Notes under the pieces: generated by a model
What the model was told of the DNA's origin: nothing
The model's database searches: none
The model's input: the letters and a program-made list of their open reading frames with translations, nothing else
NCBI GenBank assembly: GCA_020438525.1
Contig: JAGQUL010000303.1
Coordinates: 1,886 to 9,199, forward strand
DNA length: 7,314 bases
Source: Thermoleophilia bacterium
GTDB taxonomy: Bacteria > Actinomycetota > Thermoleophilia > Gaiellales > SKUG01
Direction: 5' to 3'
Translations under genes and position numbers: made by a program
Shown: piece by piece, positions 1 through 6,441 of the stretch
Layout of the letters: the number at the start of each line of letters is the position of its first letter
Position numbering within the stretch: the first letter of the stretch is position 1

Positions 1-977
1 GGGCCGGTGTCGACGCGGTTGGACGGCAGCGACAGGTGCAGGTCGGGGTGCTTGGACTTGATGCCGGCGATCGCGTCGTCCACGTCGGTGTAGTCGGACG
101 TGGCCAGCGAGGTGAGCGAGAGCTCGTCGTAGCCCGTGCACTCGAGCGCGGCGAGGCCGGCCTCGACGACCCTCTCGGCGGGGCGCTCGCGGACTGGGCG
201 GTACCAGGAGCCGGCGTGGCAGAAGCGGCAGCCGCGGGTGCAGCCGCGCATCACCTCGACGCTGGCGCGATTGAAGATCGCGGAGGCGTACGGGACGATC
301 GGGTTGGTGGGCTGGGTGGAGATGTCGAAGGAGTCGTAGACCGCGCGGTCGACGAGGTGCGAGCCGAGCGCGGGTACGTACACGTTGGGGAGGCGCGAGA
401 GCGCGAGCAGGCGCTTGCGGCGGTCGGGCAGGCGCTCGAGGATCTCCACGACGCGGACCACGAGGTCCTCGGCCTCGCCGATCAGGAAGCAGTCGAAGAA
501 CGGCGCGAGCGGCTCGGGGTTGGAGGCGCAGGGGCCGCCACCCATCACGATCGGGTCGTCGTCGCCACGCTCGGATGCGTGGAGCGGCACGCCGGCCAGG
601 TCGAGCATCTCGAGCACGTTGGTGTAGCAGAGCTCGTGCTGGAGCGTCATGCCCCAGAGGTCGGCGTCGCGGACGGGGCGCCAGGATTCGAGGCTGAACA
701 GCGGCACGTGCTCGCGACGCATCGCGTCCGCCATGTCGGGCCACGGGCAGTAGGTGCGCTCGGCCCACGCGTCGGTGCGCTCGTTGACCATCGAGTAGAG
801 GATCTGCAGCGCCTGGTTGGAGATGCCGATCTCGTACGCGTCGGGGTACGACCACACGACGCGCGCGGTCGCGGTCTCAGGATCCTTGAGGACCTGGTTC
901 GATTCTCCGCCGATGTACCGGGACGGCTTCTGCACGCCCGGCAGGATCGACTCGATGGTCTGCTCGAGCGATGGCAC
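1..977 (-). CDS. B12-binding-domain radical SAM protein, TIGR03960 type (3' end cut off)
   Basis: This is the N-terminal 325 codons of a gene that runs off the left edge. Translated from a GTG at 977, it opens VPSLEQTIESILPGV. Residues about 38 to 180 form an alpha/beta domain (YPDAYEIGISN near 44, WGMTLQHELCYTN near 108, VMGGGPCASNPEPL near 144, IGEAEDLV near 166) typical of the cobalamin-binding-like region in this family. The radical SAM cluster motif CxxxCxxC follows as C246, C250, C253 (RGCTRGCRFCHAG), and LSLTSLATSDY near 286 matches the next strand of the barrel. Such enzymes use a 4Fe-4S cluster to cleave S-adenosylmethionine; the substrate of this family is, as far as I know, not established. 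GTG was chosen because AGGAGG lies ten bases upstream and the conserved sequence starts immediately after it. It lies 538 bases behind rodA on the same strand, so it may have its own promoter. The family is often followed by a TIGR03936 partner and the rne/rplU region, which would lie outside this window. Confidence 0.93.
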   Translation of the reverse strand, partial: MPSLEQTIESILPGVQKPSRYIGGESNQVLKDPETATARVVWSYPDAYEIGISNQALQILYSMVNERTDAWAERTYCPWPDMADAMRREHVPLFSLESWRPVRDADLWGMTLQHELCYTNVLEMLDLAGVPLHASERGDDDPIVMGGGPCASNPEPLAPFFDCFLIGEAEDLVVRVVEILERLPDRRKRLLALSRLPNVYVPALGSHLVDRAVYDSFDISTQPTNPIVPYASAIFNRASVEVMRGCTRGCRFCHAGSWYRPVRERPAERVVEAGLAALECTGYDELSLTSLATSDYTDVDDAIAGIKSKHPDLHLSLPSNRVDTG

Positions 978-987
978 CTGCTCGAAG

Positions 988-993
988 CCTCCT
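988..993 (-). promoter_or_regulatory. Ribosome binding site for the radical SAM gene
   Basis: On the minus strand a perfect AGGAGG sits ten bases before the GTG at 977. It decides the start, because no ATG occurs near the beginning of the conserved sequence. An A/T-rich patch (TTTTTGC) just upstream stands out in this very GC-rich gap and may keep the site unstructured. I see no convincing -10/-35 pair next to it. Confidence 0.75.
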
Positions 994-1101
994 GCAAAAA
1001 TCTCACGTTCCCCGCGGCGCGCCCCGATGGCTGGCGGATGTGGCGCCCCGTGCTGCGGTCGATCGGTCGCGTGTGTCGCGCATGCGATCGGGTCTCGCGC
1101 A

Positions 1102-1118
1102 CGGGCTGCCTGAGCCCG
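1102..1118 (-). repeat. Small GC-rich hairpin
   Basis: Arms CGGGCT (1102 to 1107) and AGCCCG (1113 to 1118) are perfectly complementary around a five-base loop. No T run follows in either direction, so it is not a canonical intrinsic terminator. A six-bp dyad is weak evidence in DNA of this composition; it is listed because it lies in the probable leader of the radical SAM gene. Confidence 0.3.
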
Positions 1119-1258
1119 CTCGTCCACCGTGACTACCCGGCTGCGTCGGCTGCCCGCTCCTCGGCTGCGAGGCGATTCGCGAGGCAGAGTGCCCAGGCGA
1201 TTCAGCCGGCTCGCGCGAGGTGTCGAGCGCCGCCCGCGCGCAGGGCGCCAGCGGTTGG

Positions 1259-1284
1259 AAAATACCTGCGTAGCCTAGCAGGTA
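1259..1284 (-). terminator. Candidate intrinsic terminator downstream of rodA
   Basis: Read on the minus strand, arms TACCTGC (1284 to 1278) and GCAGGTA (1269 to 1263) form a perfect seven-bp stem around an eight-base loop. The stem is followed directly by TTTT (1262 to 1259). In a gap almost free of T runs this is the best terminator candidate for the mreB-to-rodA transcript, lying about 230 bases past the rodA stop. The stem is short, the loop is large and the T run is only four, so it may be weak. The stretch could also act as an attenuator in the leader of the radical SAM gene. Confidence 0.4.
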
Positions 1285-1320
1285 GGCAGGTCCTGCCCCC
1301 GCATCGGCCACGCCAATCCA

Positions 1321-1346
1321 GTCGGCATTTCGCTCGCCGGGCTTGA
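1321..1346 (-). promoter_or_regulatory. Possible sigma28/WhiG-like promoter motif
   Basis: On the minus strand TCAAGCCC (1346 to 1339) is followed after 12 bases by GCCGAC (1326 to 1321). The remembered FliA-class consensus is TAAAGTTT, 11 to 13 bases, GCCGATAA, so spacing and the GCCGA core agree while the upstream box matches only in part. It would fire towards the radical SAM gene, and the terminator-like hairpin would lie about 30 to 50 bases after the start point. In GC-rich DNA a chance match is quite possible. Confidence 0.25.
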
Positions 1347-1371
1347 GAGCGGGAATCGGCGGTGCCCCGCA

Positions 1372-1429
1372 CGCGCACCCGATCACGCCATGCGCGCCAC
1401 ACGCGCGCACCCGATCACGCCGTGCGCGC
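1372..1429. repeat. Two 26-base direct repeats with internal dyad, 32-base period
   Basis: Copies at 1372 to 1397 and 1404 to 1429 agree at 25 of 26 positions; the only difference is A at 1390 against G at 1422. Each contains the core CCGATCACGCC flanked by GCGCA-type and TGCGC-type arms. The second copy forms a perfect nine-bp dyad (1402 to 1410 with 1422 to 1430) around an 11-base loop. The first forms six bp (1372 to 1377 with 1391 to 1396). They could be paired operator sites, transcript hairpins, or part of a dispersed palindromic element. There is no T run, so canonical terminators are unlikely. Confidence 0.7.
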
Positions 1430-1437
1430 GCACGCAC

Positions 1438-1472
1438 GTAACGAAACTCCGCTCCAGCCCAACTTTCGTTAC
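1438..1472. repeat. Perfect 9-bp inverted repeat with 17-base spacer
   Basis: GTAACGAAA (1438 to 1446) and TTTCGTTAC (1464 to 1472) are exact reverse complements separated by 17 bases. The arms are A/T-rich compared with everything around them, which makes a chance match less likely. The element starts 44 bases past the rodA stop. It may be an operator with half-site centres 26 bp apart, a stem-loop in the 3' end of the mre transcript, or one copy of a dispersed repeat. I do not recognise a regulator for this sequence. Confidence 0.65.
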
Positions 1473-1515
1473 CTGTGCCTCGAAAATCCGCGGCACGGCG
1501 AGCGAAGGCGACCGG

Positions 1516-2811
1516 TCAGCGGCGCAGGCGACGGCGGGCACGGGATGCCGCGCCGCCGGTGAGCGGCGAGCCGGCCAGCGATGCGCCTCGCGGAGCTCGC
1601 GATCCAGCGGCCGCGCGCTCGCTGCCGGTGGCGCGCAGCGAGCCGAACCCGCCGACCGGGCGGCCGGTTCGTCGTCGATATCGCTCCTCCGGGCGTTCCG
1701 CCTCGCGCAGCACCGCCGCCACGAGCCCGAGCAGTGCCATGTTCGTCCACAGCGACGACCCGCCGTAGCTGAACATCGGCAGCGGCACACCCGTGACCGG
1801 CAGCACGCCCACGACCATCCCCACGTTGACGCACACCTGCGCGAAGAAGAGCGTGGCGACCCCGCCAGCGACGAGCCGGCCGTAGTAGCTCGTTGCAGTC
1901 CCCACCGCAGCGAGGATCCGGCTCAGCAGGAGCAGGTACAGGCCGAGCACGAACGCGCCGCCGATGAATCCGGTGCGCTCCACGAGCGTCGCGAAGATGA
2001 AGTCGGTCTGCGGCTCGGGCAGGAAGCCCTGCTGCACCTGCGACGCCTCGTCGCTCGGGCGCCCGGCGAGCTGGCCGGATCCGATCGCGATCTTCGCCTG
2101 GATCGTCTGGTAGTTGGAGCCCTGGGCATCGGCCTCCGGATCGAGGAATCCGGTCAGGCGCTTGACCTGGTAGTCGTGCAGCACCGTGAGCCCCACCGCC
2201 GGCAGCAGGCCGAGCACGAGCACGAGCAGCGCGACCACCGTGCCGCCGAGCATCGCGAAGTGCACCCAGCGCGCACCTGCGAAGAACAGCACGCCGAGCG
2301 AGAGGTACCCGTACACCTGCGCCGTGCCGAAGTCCGGCTGCAGGAACACGACCGCGGCCGGCACCGCCATCATCGCGAGCACCGTGGCGAACACGCGCCC
2401 GCTGCGCACCTCCCGCGCTCGCCCCGCGAGGAACCCGGTCACGGCGATCAGTGCAAGGAACTTGCCGAACTCCGAGGGCTGCAGGGCGATCGGCCCGAGG
2501 TCGATCCAGCGCCGCGACCCGTTCACCACGGTACCGACGAACCGCACGGCGACCACGCCCGCGATCGCGAGCGCGAGCGCGTGCGGCCACCACTGCTGCC
2601 ACCACACGAGCGGGATCCGCGACACGCCGAACGCGATCGCGATCCCGATCATCGCGAATGCCACCTGGCGGTACGCGAAGTCGTGCTGCACGCCGCCACC
2701 GGGCGCGACGATCGCCGTGTCGAGCAGCCAAACGCTCGACAGGATGATCGCTGCCGCCACGACCAGCAGGGTCGAGTCGCCGCCGAGCAGTCGCTTGAAC
2801 GCGGCACCCAT
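1516..2811 (-). CDS. rodA: RodA, SEDS-family peptidoglycan glycosyltransferase
   Basis: The 431-residue membrane protein polymerises lipid II into glycan strands during side-wall growth, working as a pair with PBP2. About ten hydrophobic segments are visible from residue 13 to 370. Family landmarks are YRQ near 47, NGSRRWIDLG with QPSEFGKF (98 to 118), FLQPDFGTA (156 to 164), IAIGSG (241 to 246), and LPEPQTDFIFA (264 to 274), where D270 aligns with the catalytic Asp262 of E. coli RodA. The FtsW/RodA/SpoVE signature VLPVTGVPLPMFSYGGSS spans 336 to 353. The ATG at 2811 shares one base with the PBP2 stop (TGATG) and follows GGAGG (2825 to 2821) by nine bases. The reading frame is open further upstream, but that stretch overlaps the PBP2 coding end and is rejected. 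Oddity: after the last membrane segment there is a tail of about 60 residues with 16 Arg, longer than in E. coli RodA (about 370 residues in all). Confidence 0.97.
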   Translation of the reverse strand: MGAAFKRLLGGDSTLLVVAAAIILSSVWLLDTAIVAPGGGVQHDFAYRQVAFAMIGIAIAFGVSRIPLVWWQQWWPHALALAIAGVVAVRFVGTVVNGSRRWIDLGPIALQPSEFGKFLALIAVTGFLAGRAREVRSGRVFATVLAMMAVPAAVVFLQPDFGTAQVYGYLSLGVLFFAGARWVHFAMLGGTVVALLVLVLGLLPAVGLTVLHDYQVKRLTGFLDPEADAQGSNYQTIQAKIAIGSGQLAGRPSDEASQVQQGFLPEPQTDFIFATLVERTGFIGGAFVLGLYLLLLSRILAAVGTATSYYGRLVAGGVATLFFAQVCVNVGMVVGVLPVTGVPLPMFSYGGSSLWTNMALLGLVAAVLREAERPEERYRRRTGRPVGGFGSLRATGSERAAAGSRAPRGASLAGSPLTGGAASRARRRLRR

Positions 2812-4811
2812 CAGTCGCTGCCTCCGCCGCCACCAGCGTTGCCGCCGTCGGCACCGAACCAGTCCTGGAACATCTGCAGCACGATCGGCGCAGCCGCCGT
2901 GCCACCATGACCGCCGCCGTCGACCACCGCGCACACCGTGATCGTCGGGTTCTCGACCGGCGCGAACCCGCAGTACCAGCCGGTGTCGGTGCCGCTCGTC
3001 ATCTCCGCGGTGCCGGTCTTGCCGGCCGTGTTCACCTTGAAGCCCTGGAACACCGCGCTCGCCGTGCCGACCGGCCCGTTGTTGACGAGCTGCATGCCCT
3101 CCTTCACCGCCGCGACGTTGACGGGGTCGAGCCCAAGGTCGTGGGACTCGCCCGGCGGGATCTCCACCACGTCGCGCCCGCCCGGCTCCTGGATGCTCTT
3201 GCCGATGTGCGGCGTGTGGTACGTGCCACCGTTCGCGATCGTCGCGTACGCCGTTGCCATCTGCAGCGGCGTGACGCGCAGGTCACCCTGGCCGATCGAC
3301 AGGTTGACGCTGTAGCCGAGCTTCCAGATCCGATCGATCTCCGGCGCATCCTTGAACGTCTCGCGGCGCCACTTCGGCGTGGGCATCACCCCGGTCGCCT
3401 CGCCGGGGATGTCGACGCCGGTCTCCCGCCCCAGTCCGAACTGCTCGGCGTACTTCTGCAGCGGTGATCCGGGCGCGTTGAAGAAGCCGATTCCGAGCGT
3501 GTAGAAGTAGGTGTTGCACGACACCTCGATCGCCGTCTTCAGGTCGATCGCGCCCAGGTTCAGGTCGGTGTTGTTGGGGAACTTCGTGCCCATGATGTTC
3601 ATGCTTGGCGGGCACGGGATGAGCTTGTCGGGAGTCAGCAGTCCCTGGTGCATCGCCGCCAGCGCGGTGATCGGCTTGAACGTCGAGCCCGCCGGATAGG
3701 TGCCCTGGATCGCGCGGTTGAGCAGCGGGATCCGCCGATTGTCCTTGTTCAGCTTCGCCGCGATCCGCTGCGACTTCTTGTCGACGTTCACGAACACGTT
3801 CGGGTCGTAGTCGGGGAACGAGGCCATCGTCAGGATCTCGCCGTTGCGCGGATCGATCGCCACCACCGCGCCGGCCTTCGCGCTGCGACCCGACGCGGTA
3901 CCGCTCACGCGCCGCACGCTCTCGGCGAGCGCCTTCTCGGCGACCTTCTGCAGCTTCAGGTCGATCGTCGTGACGAGGTTGCGCCCCGGCACCGGCGGCA
4001 GGCCACGCAGGCCACTGTCGCTGCGCACGCCAGCCGCGTCGACCTCCACGGCGTCGTAGCCGTTGGTGCCGCGCAGGTACTGGTCGTACTTGTACTCGAG
4101 GCCGCTCTTGCCGATGCTGTCGATCAGCTGCAGCGACGGGTACTGCTTCAGGTCGCTGTCGCTCACCTTGCCGACCTGTCCGAGGATGTGCGCGGCGAGC
4201 GGACCCTTCAGGTAGTCGCGCGCATACGCCTCGCGCACGTCCACGCCGGGGAAGTCGGCGGCGTGCTCGGCAAGGTAGTGCACGACCGCGTCGTCCTTGA
4301 CGTCCTTCGCGACGATCACCGGCTCGATCTGGCCCGGCGCGGCACCGTTGATCGCCTGCCGGATCTCGCGCTGCGTCTTGCCGATCTCGAACTTGTTGGG
4401 AGCGAGCACGCGGCCCAGCTCGCCGACGAGCCCGTCGATGCGGTCGGGGTCGACGTCCTGCAGGTCCACCACGACCTGGCGCATCTCGCGGTTGATCACG
4501 ATCTGTCGACCACGACGATCGAGGATGCTGCCGCGCGGCGCCGCGACCGGCAGCTTGCGGATCACGTTCGAGTCGGCGCGCTCGACGTACTCGGCGCCAC
4601 CGATCACGGTGAGTGCCCAGAGGCGCAGCACGAGGATGCCGATCAGCACGATCCCGAAGATGCCGGCGATCGCAAGGCGCGGCGCGATCGGGCCCACGCC
4701 CTCGCGAGCGGATCGCGCGACGCTGCTCACGGCCGGCGAGGACCGGCGTGGTTCGGGCAGCAGCGATGGACGACGACCACCGCGGCCTCGTGAGCGACCT
4801 CCGCCCATCAT
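2811..4811 (-). CDS. mrdA: Penicillin-binding protein 2 (elongation class B transpeptidase)
   Basis: This 666-residue class B PBP cross-links the glycan made by RodA. In order it has a basic cytoplasmic leader (1 to 42, 9 Arg), one membrane anchor (about 43 to 70), the PBP-dimer/pedestal region starting with RGSILDRRG (93 to 101), and the transpeptidase domain from about 312. Active-site motifs are complete: SxxK as S376-T-F-K379 in PAGSTFK, SxN as S431-C-N433, and KTG at 598 to 600 in AGKTGTAE. The protein ends in a Gly-rich extracytoplasmic tail (about 653 to 666). The ATG at 4811 overlaps the mreD stop as ATGA and follows GGAGG by seven bases; a second ATG directly after it (4808) is also usable. 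The open frame continues upstream to 5084, but that part is antisense-like noise inside mreD. Position between mreD and rodA identifies it as the elongation (PBP2) rather than the division (FtsI/PBP3) enzyme. Confidence 0.97.
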   Translation of the reverse strand: MMGGGRSRGRGGRRPSLLPEPRRSSPAVSSVARSAREGVGPIAPRLAIAGIFGIVLIGILVLRLWALTVIGGAEYVERADSNVIRKLPVAAPRGSILDRRGRQIVINREMRQVVVDLQDVDPDRIDGLVGELGRVLAPNKFEIGKTQREIRQAINGAAPGQIEPVIVAKDVKDDAVVHYLAEHAADFPGVDVREAYARDYLKGPLAAHILGQVGKVSDSDLKQYPSLQLIDSIGKSGLEYKYDQYLRGTNGYDAVEVDAAGVRSDSGLRGLPPVPGRNLVTTIDLKLQKVAEKALAESVRRVSGTASGRSAKAGAVVAIDPRNGEILTMASFPDYDPNVFVNVDKKSQRIAAKLNKDNRRIPLLNRAIQGTYPAGSTFKPITALAAMHQGLLTPDKLIPCPPSMNIMGTKFPNNTDLNLGAIDLKTAIEVSCNTYFYTLGIGFFNAPGSPLQKYAEQFGLGRETGVDIPGEATGVMPTPKWRRETFKDAPEIDRIWKLGYSVNLSIGQGDLRVTPLQMATAYATIANGGTYHTPHIGKSIQEPGGRDVVEIPPGESHDLGLDPVNVAAVKEGMQLVNNGPVGTASAVFQGFKVNTAGKTGTAEMTSGTDTGWYCGFAPVENPTITVCAVVDGGGHGGTAAAPIVLQMFQDWFGADGGNAGGGGGSD

Positions 4812-5338
4812 GTCGTGCCCTCCGATCCGGAGAGCGGCGAGAAGCTGTTCGCCGCCACGAGCACCTTGCGCACGAGCAGGTACGTCGGCACGGCGAGCAC
4901 CGAGGAGATCACGGTCATCATCGCGGCGCGACCGACGAAGCCGTCGACCTGGTGCACCGCCGGGTTCACGAGGAACTCCACGAGCGGACGACCGAGCTGC
5001 ATCGCGAGCGTGGCGAGCACGCCGGCCACGAGCGGCGGCACGGGATGGTCGTCGGTGATCAGCGCCTCGCCGACCCGACCGCACGCGTATCCGATCAGCA
5101 CGAGCATCAGCGCGTGCGTTCCGAGCGGCAGCGCGGCGAACGTGGCGATCGCCACGCCCGCAACGAATCCGTAGAACGCGCCGTTGATCGATCCGGTGAG
5201 CAGCGCAAGCGATGCCACGACGAGCACGAGCACGTTCGGGTATGCGTCGCCGATCTCGATGCGATAGGCGATCGAGACCTGGACGAGCGCCGCTGCCAGG
5301 ACCAGGGCGACGCCCACGATGCGGGCGCCGCTGCTCAT
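4808..5338 (-). CDS. mreD: MreD, rod shape-determining membrane protein
   Basis: The 176-residue protein is almost wholly hydrophobic, with about five or six membrane segments (near 5 to 24, 33 to 49, 52 to 70, 74 to 92, 100 to 125, 137 to 160). MreD binds MreC in the membrane and tunes activation of the PBP2-RodA pair. Sequence conservation in this family is low, so the call rests on length, hydrophobic pattern, motifs such as PNVLVLVVASLALLTGS (34 to 50) and GFVAGVAIA (57 to 65), and above all the place between mreC and mrdA. The ATG at 5338 overlaps the mreC stop as ATGA and is preceded by GAGGTG at a spacing of eight bases. The family is usually about 160 to 180 residues, so it appears complete. 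Confidence 0.93.
   Translation of the reverse strand: MSSGARIVGVALVLAAALVQVSIAYRIEIGDAYPNVLVLVVASLALLTGSINGAFYGFVAGVAIATFAALPLGTHALMLVLIGYACGRVGEALITDDHPVPPLVAGVLATLAMQLGRPLVEFLVNPAVHQVDGFVGRAAMMTVISSVLAVPTYLLVRKVLVAANSFSPLSGSEGTT
4819..4823 (-). promoter_or_regulatory. Ribosome binding site deciding the PBP2 start
   Basis: GGAGG on the minus strand ends seven bases before the ATG at 4811 and ten before the ATG at 4808. It lies inside the last codons of mreD, which together with the ATGA overlap supports translational coupling. It argues against the much longer open frame that begins at 5084. Confidence 0.75.
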
Positions 5339-6369
5339 CCGGTGCCCACCTCGACCGGGTTCCTGCGCACGAGCACCATGACCTCGTCGATGCGATCGAA
5401 GTCGACGAGCGGCGTGACCTGGACGGTCTTGTGCAGGTCGGCGGGATCGTTGCCGACGCTCGACACGTAGCCGATCGGCAGGCCCTTCGGATAGATCGAG
5501 CGCAGCTCGCCGTTCTTGGATGCGAAGCCGCTGGTGATCACCTGATCACCCTCCTCGACTTTGGCCGACTGCTTGACGAACTTGAGCTGCATCGTGGGGA
5601 CGCCCTCGGTGGAGACCGTGCGCAGCACGCCCCACGCGTCGCTGTCGACCACCGACGCGCTGACGCGCTGCGTGTCGTCGACGATCAGGCTCACCACGGC
5701 GTAGTCGTCCATCACGTTCGTGACGTGTCCGATCAGGCCGGGCACCGCCATCACCGGGTCGTCCTTGCGGATGCCGTCCTTGGAGCCCCGGTCGATCACG
5801 AAGCTGCTCTCGACGGTGCCGGGCTGGCGCGTGGTGACGCTCGCCCACACCCGGTCGTAGCCGGCGGGATACAGGAACGTCTGGTCCAGGTTCAGGTCGG
5901 CCTGCAGGCGCGCGACGTCGGCGGAGTTCACGTCCGCAGCGCGGAGCTTGGCGCGCAGCTCGGCGTTCTCACGCTTGAGCTTCGGGTTCTCGCTCGTGGC
6001 CGAGAAGAGTCGTCCGGTCCAGTCCCAGGCTCCGGCAATCGGGTCCCATGCACGCGACAGCCCACGCTCGATCGGGGCCACGGCGTCGAGCACCGCGAGC
6101 TGCGTGCCGTGCAGCACGGCGCCGCCGCGGTAGGACACGGTGATCAACGCAAGACACGCCACGAGCAGCACGGCAAGTGCCCCGCGACGGGCGGGCACCG
6201 ACGATCGACGCCTCGGGAACACGTGCCCGCGTGTGCGTGCGCCCGCGCGAACGCGGCGGTCGCGGCGTCCGACGTAGCTGGCCTCCGGCGCGACGGGGCC
6301 GCCGCTTGCGGCGGTAGCGCGGCTGGTGGTGCGGCGTCGGCGCTTGGTGTTGGGGGTCGGTACTCGCAT
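5335..6369 (-). CDS. mreC: MreC, rod shape-determining protein
   Basis: MreC is a bitopic scaffold that assembles outside the membrane and activates PBP2. The 344-residue product has a long cytoplasmic N-terminus (1 to 62), one membrane helix (about 63 to 80), a predicted coiled coil (about 126 to 162, containing NPKLKRENAELRAKL), and two beta-barrel lobes (about 170 to 335) with the family motifs VIDRGSKDGI (191 to 200), VPGLIGHV (209 to 216), GDQVITSG (274 to 281) and YPKGLPIGYV (293 to 302). The ATG at 6369 is chosen because GAAGG lies seven bases upstream. The frame is open back to 6456, but that part runs into the stem-loop region behind mreB and has no good start. Oddity: residues 1 to 62 hold 19 basic against 2 acidic residues, where most MreC proteins begin their membrane helix near residue 10. 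A later start at the GTG of 6198 (Val58) would give the usual length, but its ribosome binding site is weak. Confidence 0.95.
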   Translation of the reverse strand: MRVPTPNTKRRRRTTSRATAASGGPVAPEASYVGRRDRRVRAGARTRGHVFPRRRSSVPARRGALAVLLVACLALITVSYRGGAVLHGTQLAVLDAVAPIERGLSRAWDPIAGAWDWTGRLFSATSENPKLKRENAELRAKLRAADVNSADVARLQADLNLDQTFLYPAGYDRVWASVTTRQPGTVESSFVIDRGSKDGIRKDDPVMAVPGLIGHVTNVMDDYAVVSLIVDDTQRVSASVVDSDAWGVLRTVSTEGVPTMQLKFVKQSAKVEEGDQVITSGFASKNGELRSIYPKGLPIGYVSSVGNDPADLHKTVQVTPLVDFDRIDEVMVLVRRNPVEVGTG

Positions 6370-6376
6370 CGGGGGG

Positions 6377-6381
6377 CCTTC
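6377..6381 (-). promoter_or_regulatory. Ribosome binding site for mreC
   Basis: GAAGG on the minus strand ends seven bases before the ATG at 6369. It supports the long, Arg-rich form of MreC over a shorter form starting at an internal GTG. Confidence 0.6.
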
Positions 6382-6441
6382 AATGTGTCGAGCAGGAGGG
6401 TCTGCGAGTTGCGCAATCCTTCGATGCTCGATCACGGGTTG

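Larger units (their letters stand above)
978..1515. other. 538-base non-coding, palindrome-rich gap between rodA and the radical SAM gene
   Basis: No protein I recognise is encoded here on either strand. The open frames crossing it are Arg/Ala/Pro-rich, lack a plausible ribosome binding site, and look like high-GC noise. I see no tRNA or rRNA. What it does hold, in minus-strand order, is a 9-bp inverted repeat (1472 to 1438), two 26-base direct repeats with internal dyads (1429 to 1372), a sigma28-like promoter motif (1346 to 1321), a hairpin followed by a T run (1284 to 1259), and a short GC hairpin (1118 to 1102). Every other junction downstream of mreC in this operon overlaps, so this gap probably marks a transcription boundary: termination of the mre transcript and/or fresh initiation for the radical SAM gene. 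Confidence 0.7.

Noticed and set aside
1278..1300. Resemblance to a cobalamin riboswitch B12 box (GGCAGG-A-CCTGCC) before a B12-domain gene
   Set aside because: Only a short palindromic core is similar. The surrounding conserved elements of a cobalamin riboswitch are not seen, and B12-using enzymes are less often so controlled than B12 synthesis or uptake genes.
36..1346. 436-codon open frame on the plus strand
   Set aside because: It is antisense to the radical SAM gene, rich in Arg/Val/Glu/His without domain motifs, and continues into the non-coding gap. High-GC coding strands produce such long antisense frames.
1003..1437. 144-codon minus-strand frame in the rodA-radical SAM gap
   Set aside because: It starts inside the direct repeats, has no clear ribosome binding site, and is Arg/Ala/Gly/Pro-rich without a hydrophobic or conserved pattern. 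A small unknown protein cannot be fully excluded, but nothing supports it.
1372..1472. CRISPR-like array
   Set aside because: There are only two direct repeats, the six-base spacer is far too short, and no cas genes are present.
1390..2910. 506-codon open frame on the plus strand
   Set aside because: It is fully antisense to rodA, with His/Arg/Glu-rich low-complexity translation and no recognisable fold.
2812..2934. Upstream extension of rodA to 2934
   Set aside because: The extra 41 residues are Arg/Trp noise read inside the PBP2 3' end; the ATG at 2811 has a good ribosome binding site and the first residues then match RodA.
3648..4793. 381-codon open frame on the plus strand
   Set aside because: It is antisense to the PBP2 gene, whose three catalytic motifs are intact in the other strand; the translation has no family features.
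4812..5084. Upstream extension of PBP2 to 5084
   Set aside because: The added 91 residues overlap mreD in another frame and have no PBP character; GGAGG and the ATGA overlap place the start at 4811.
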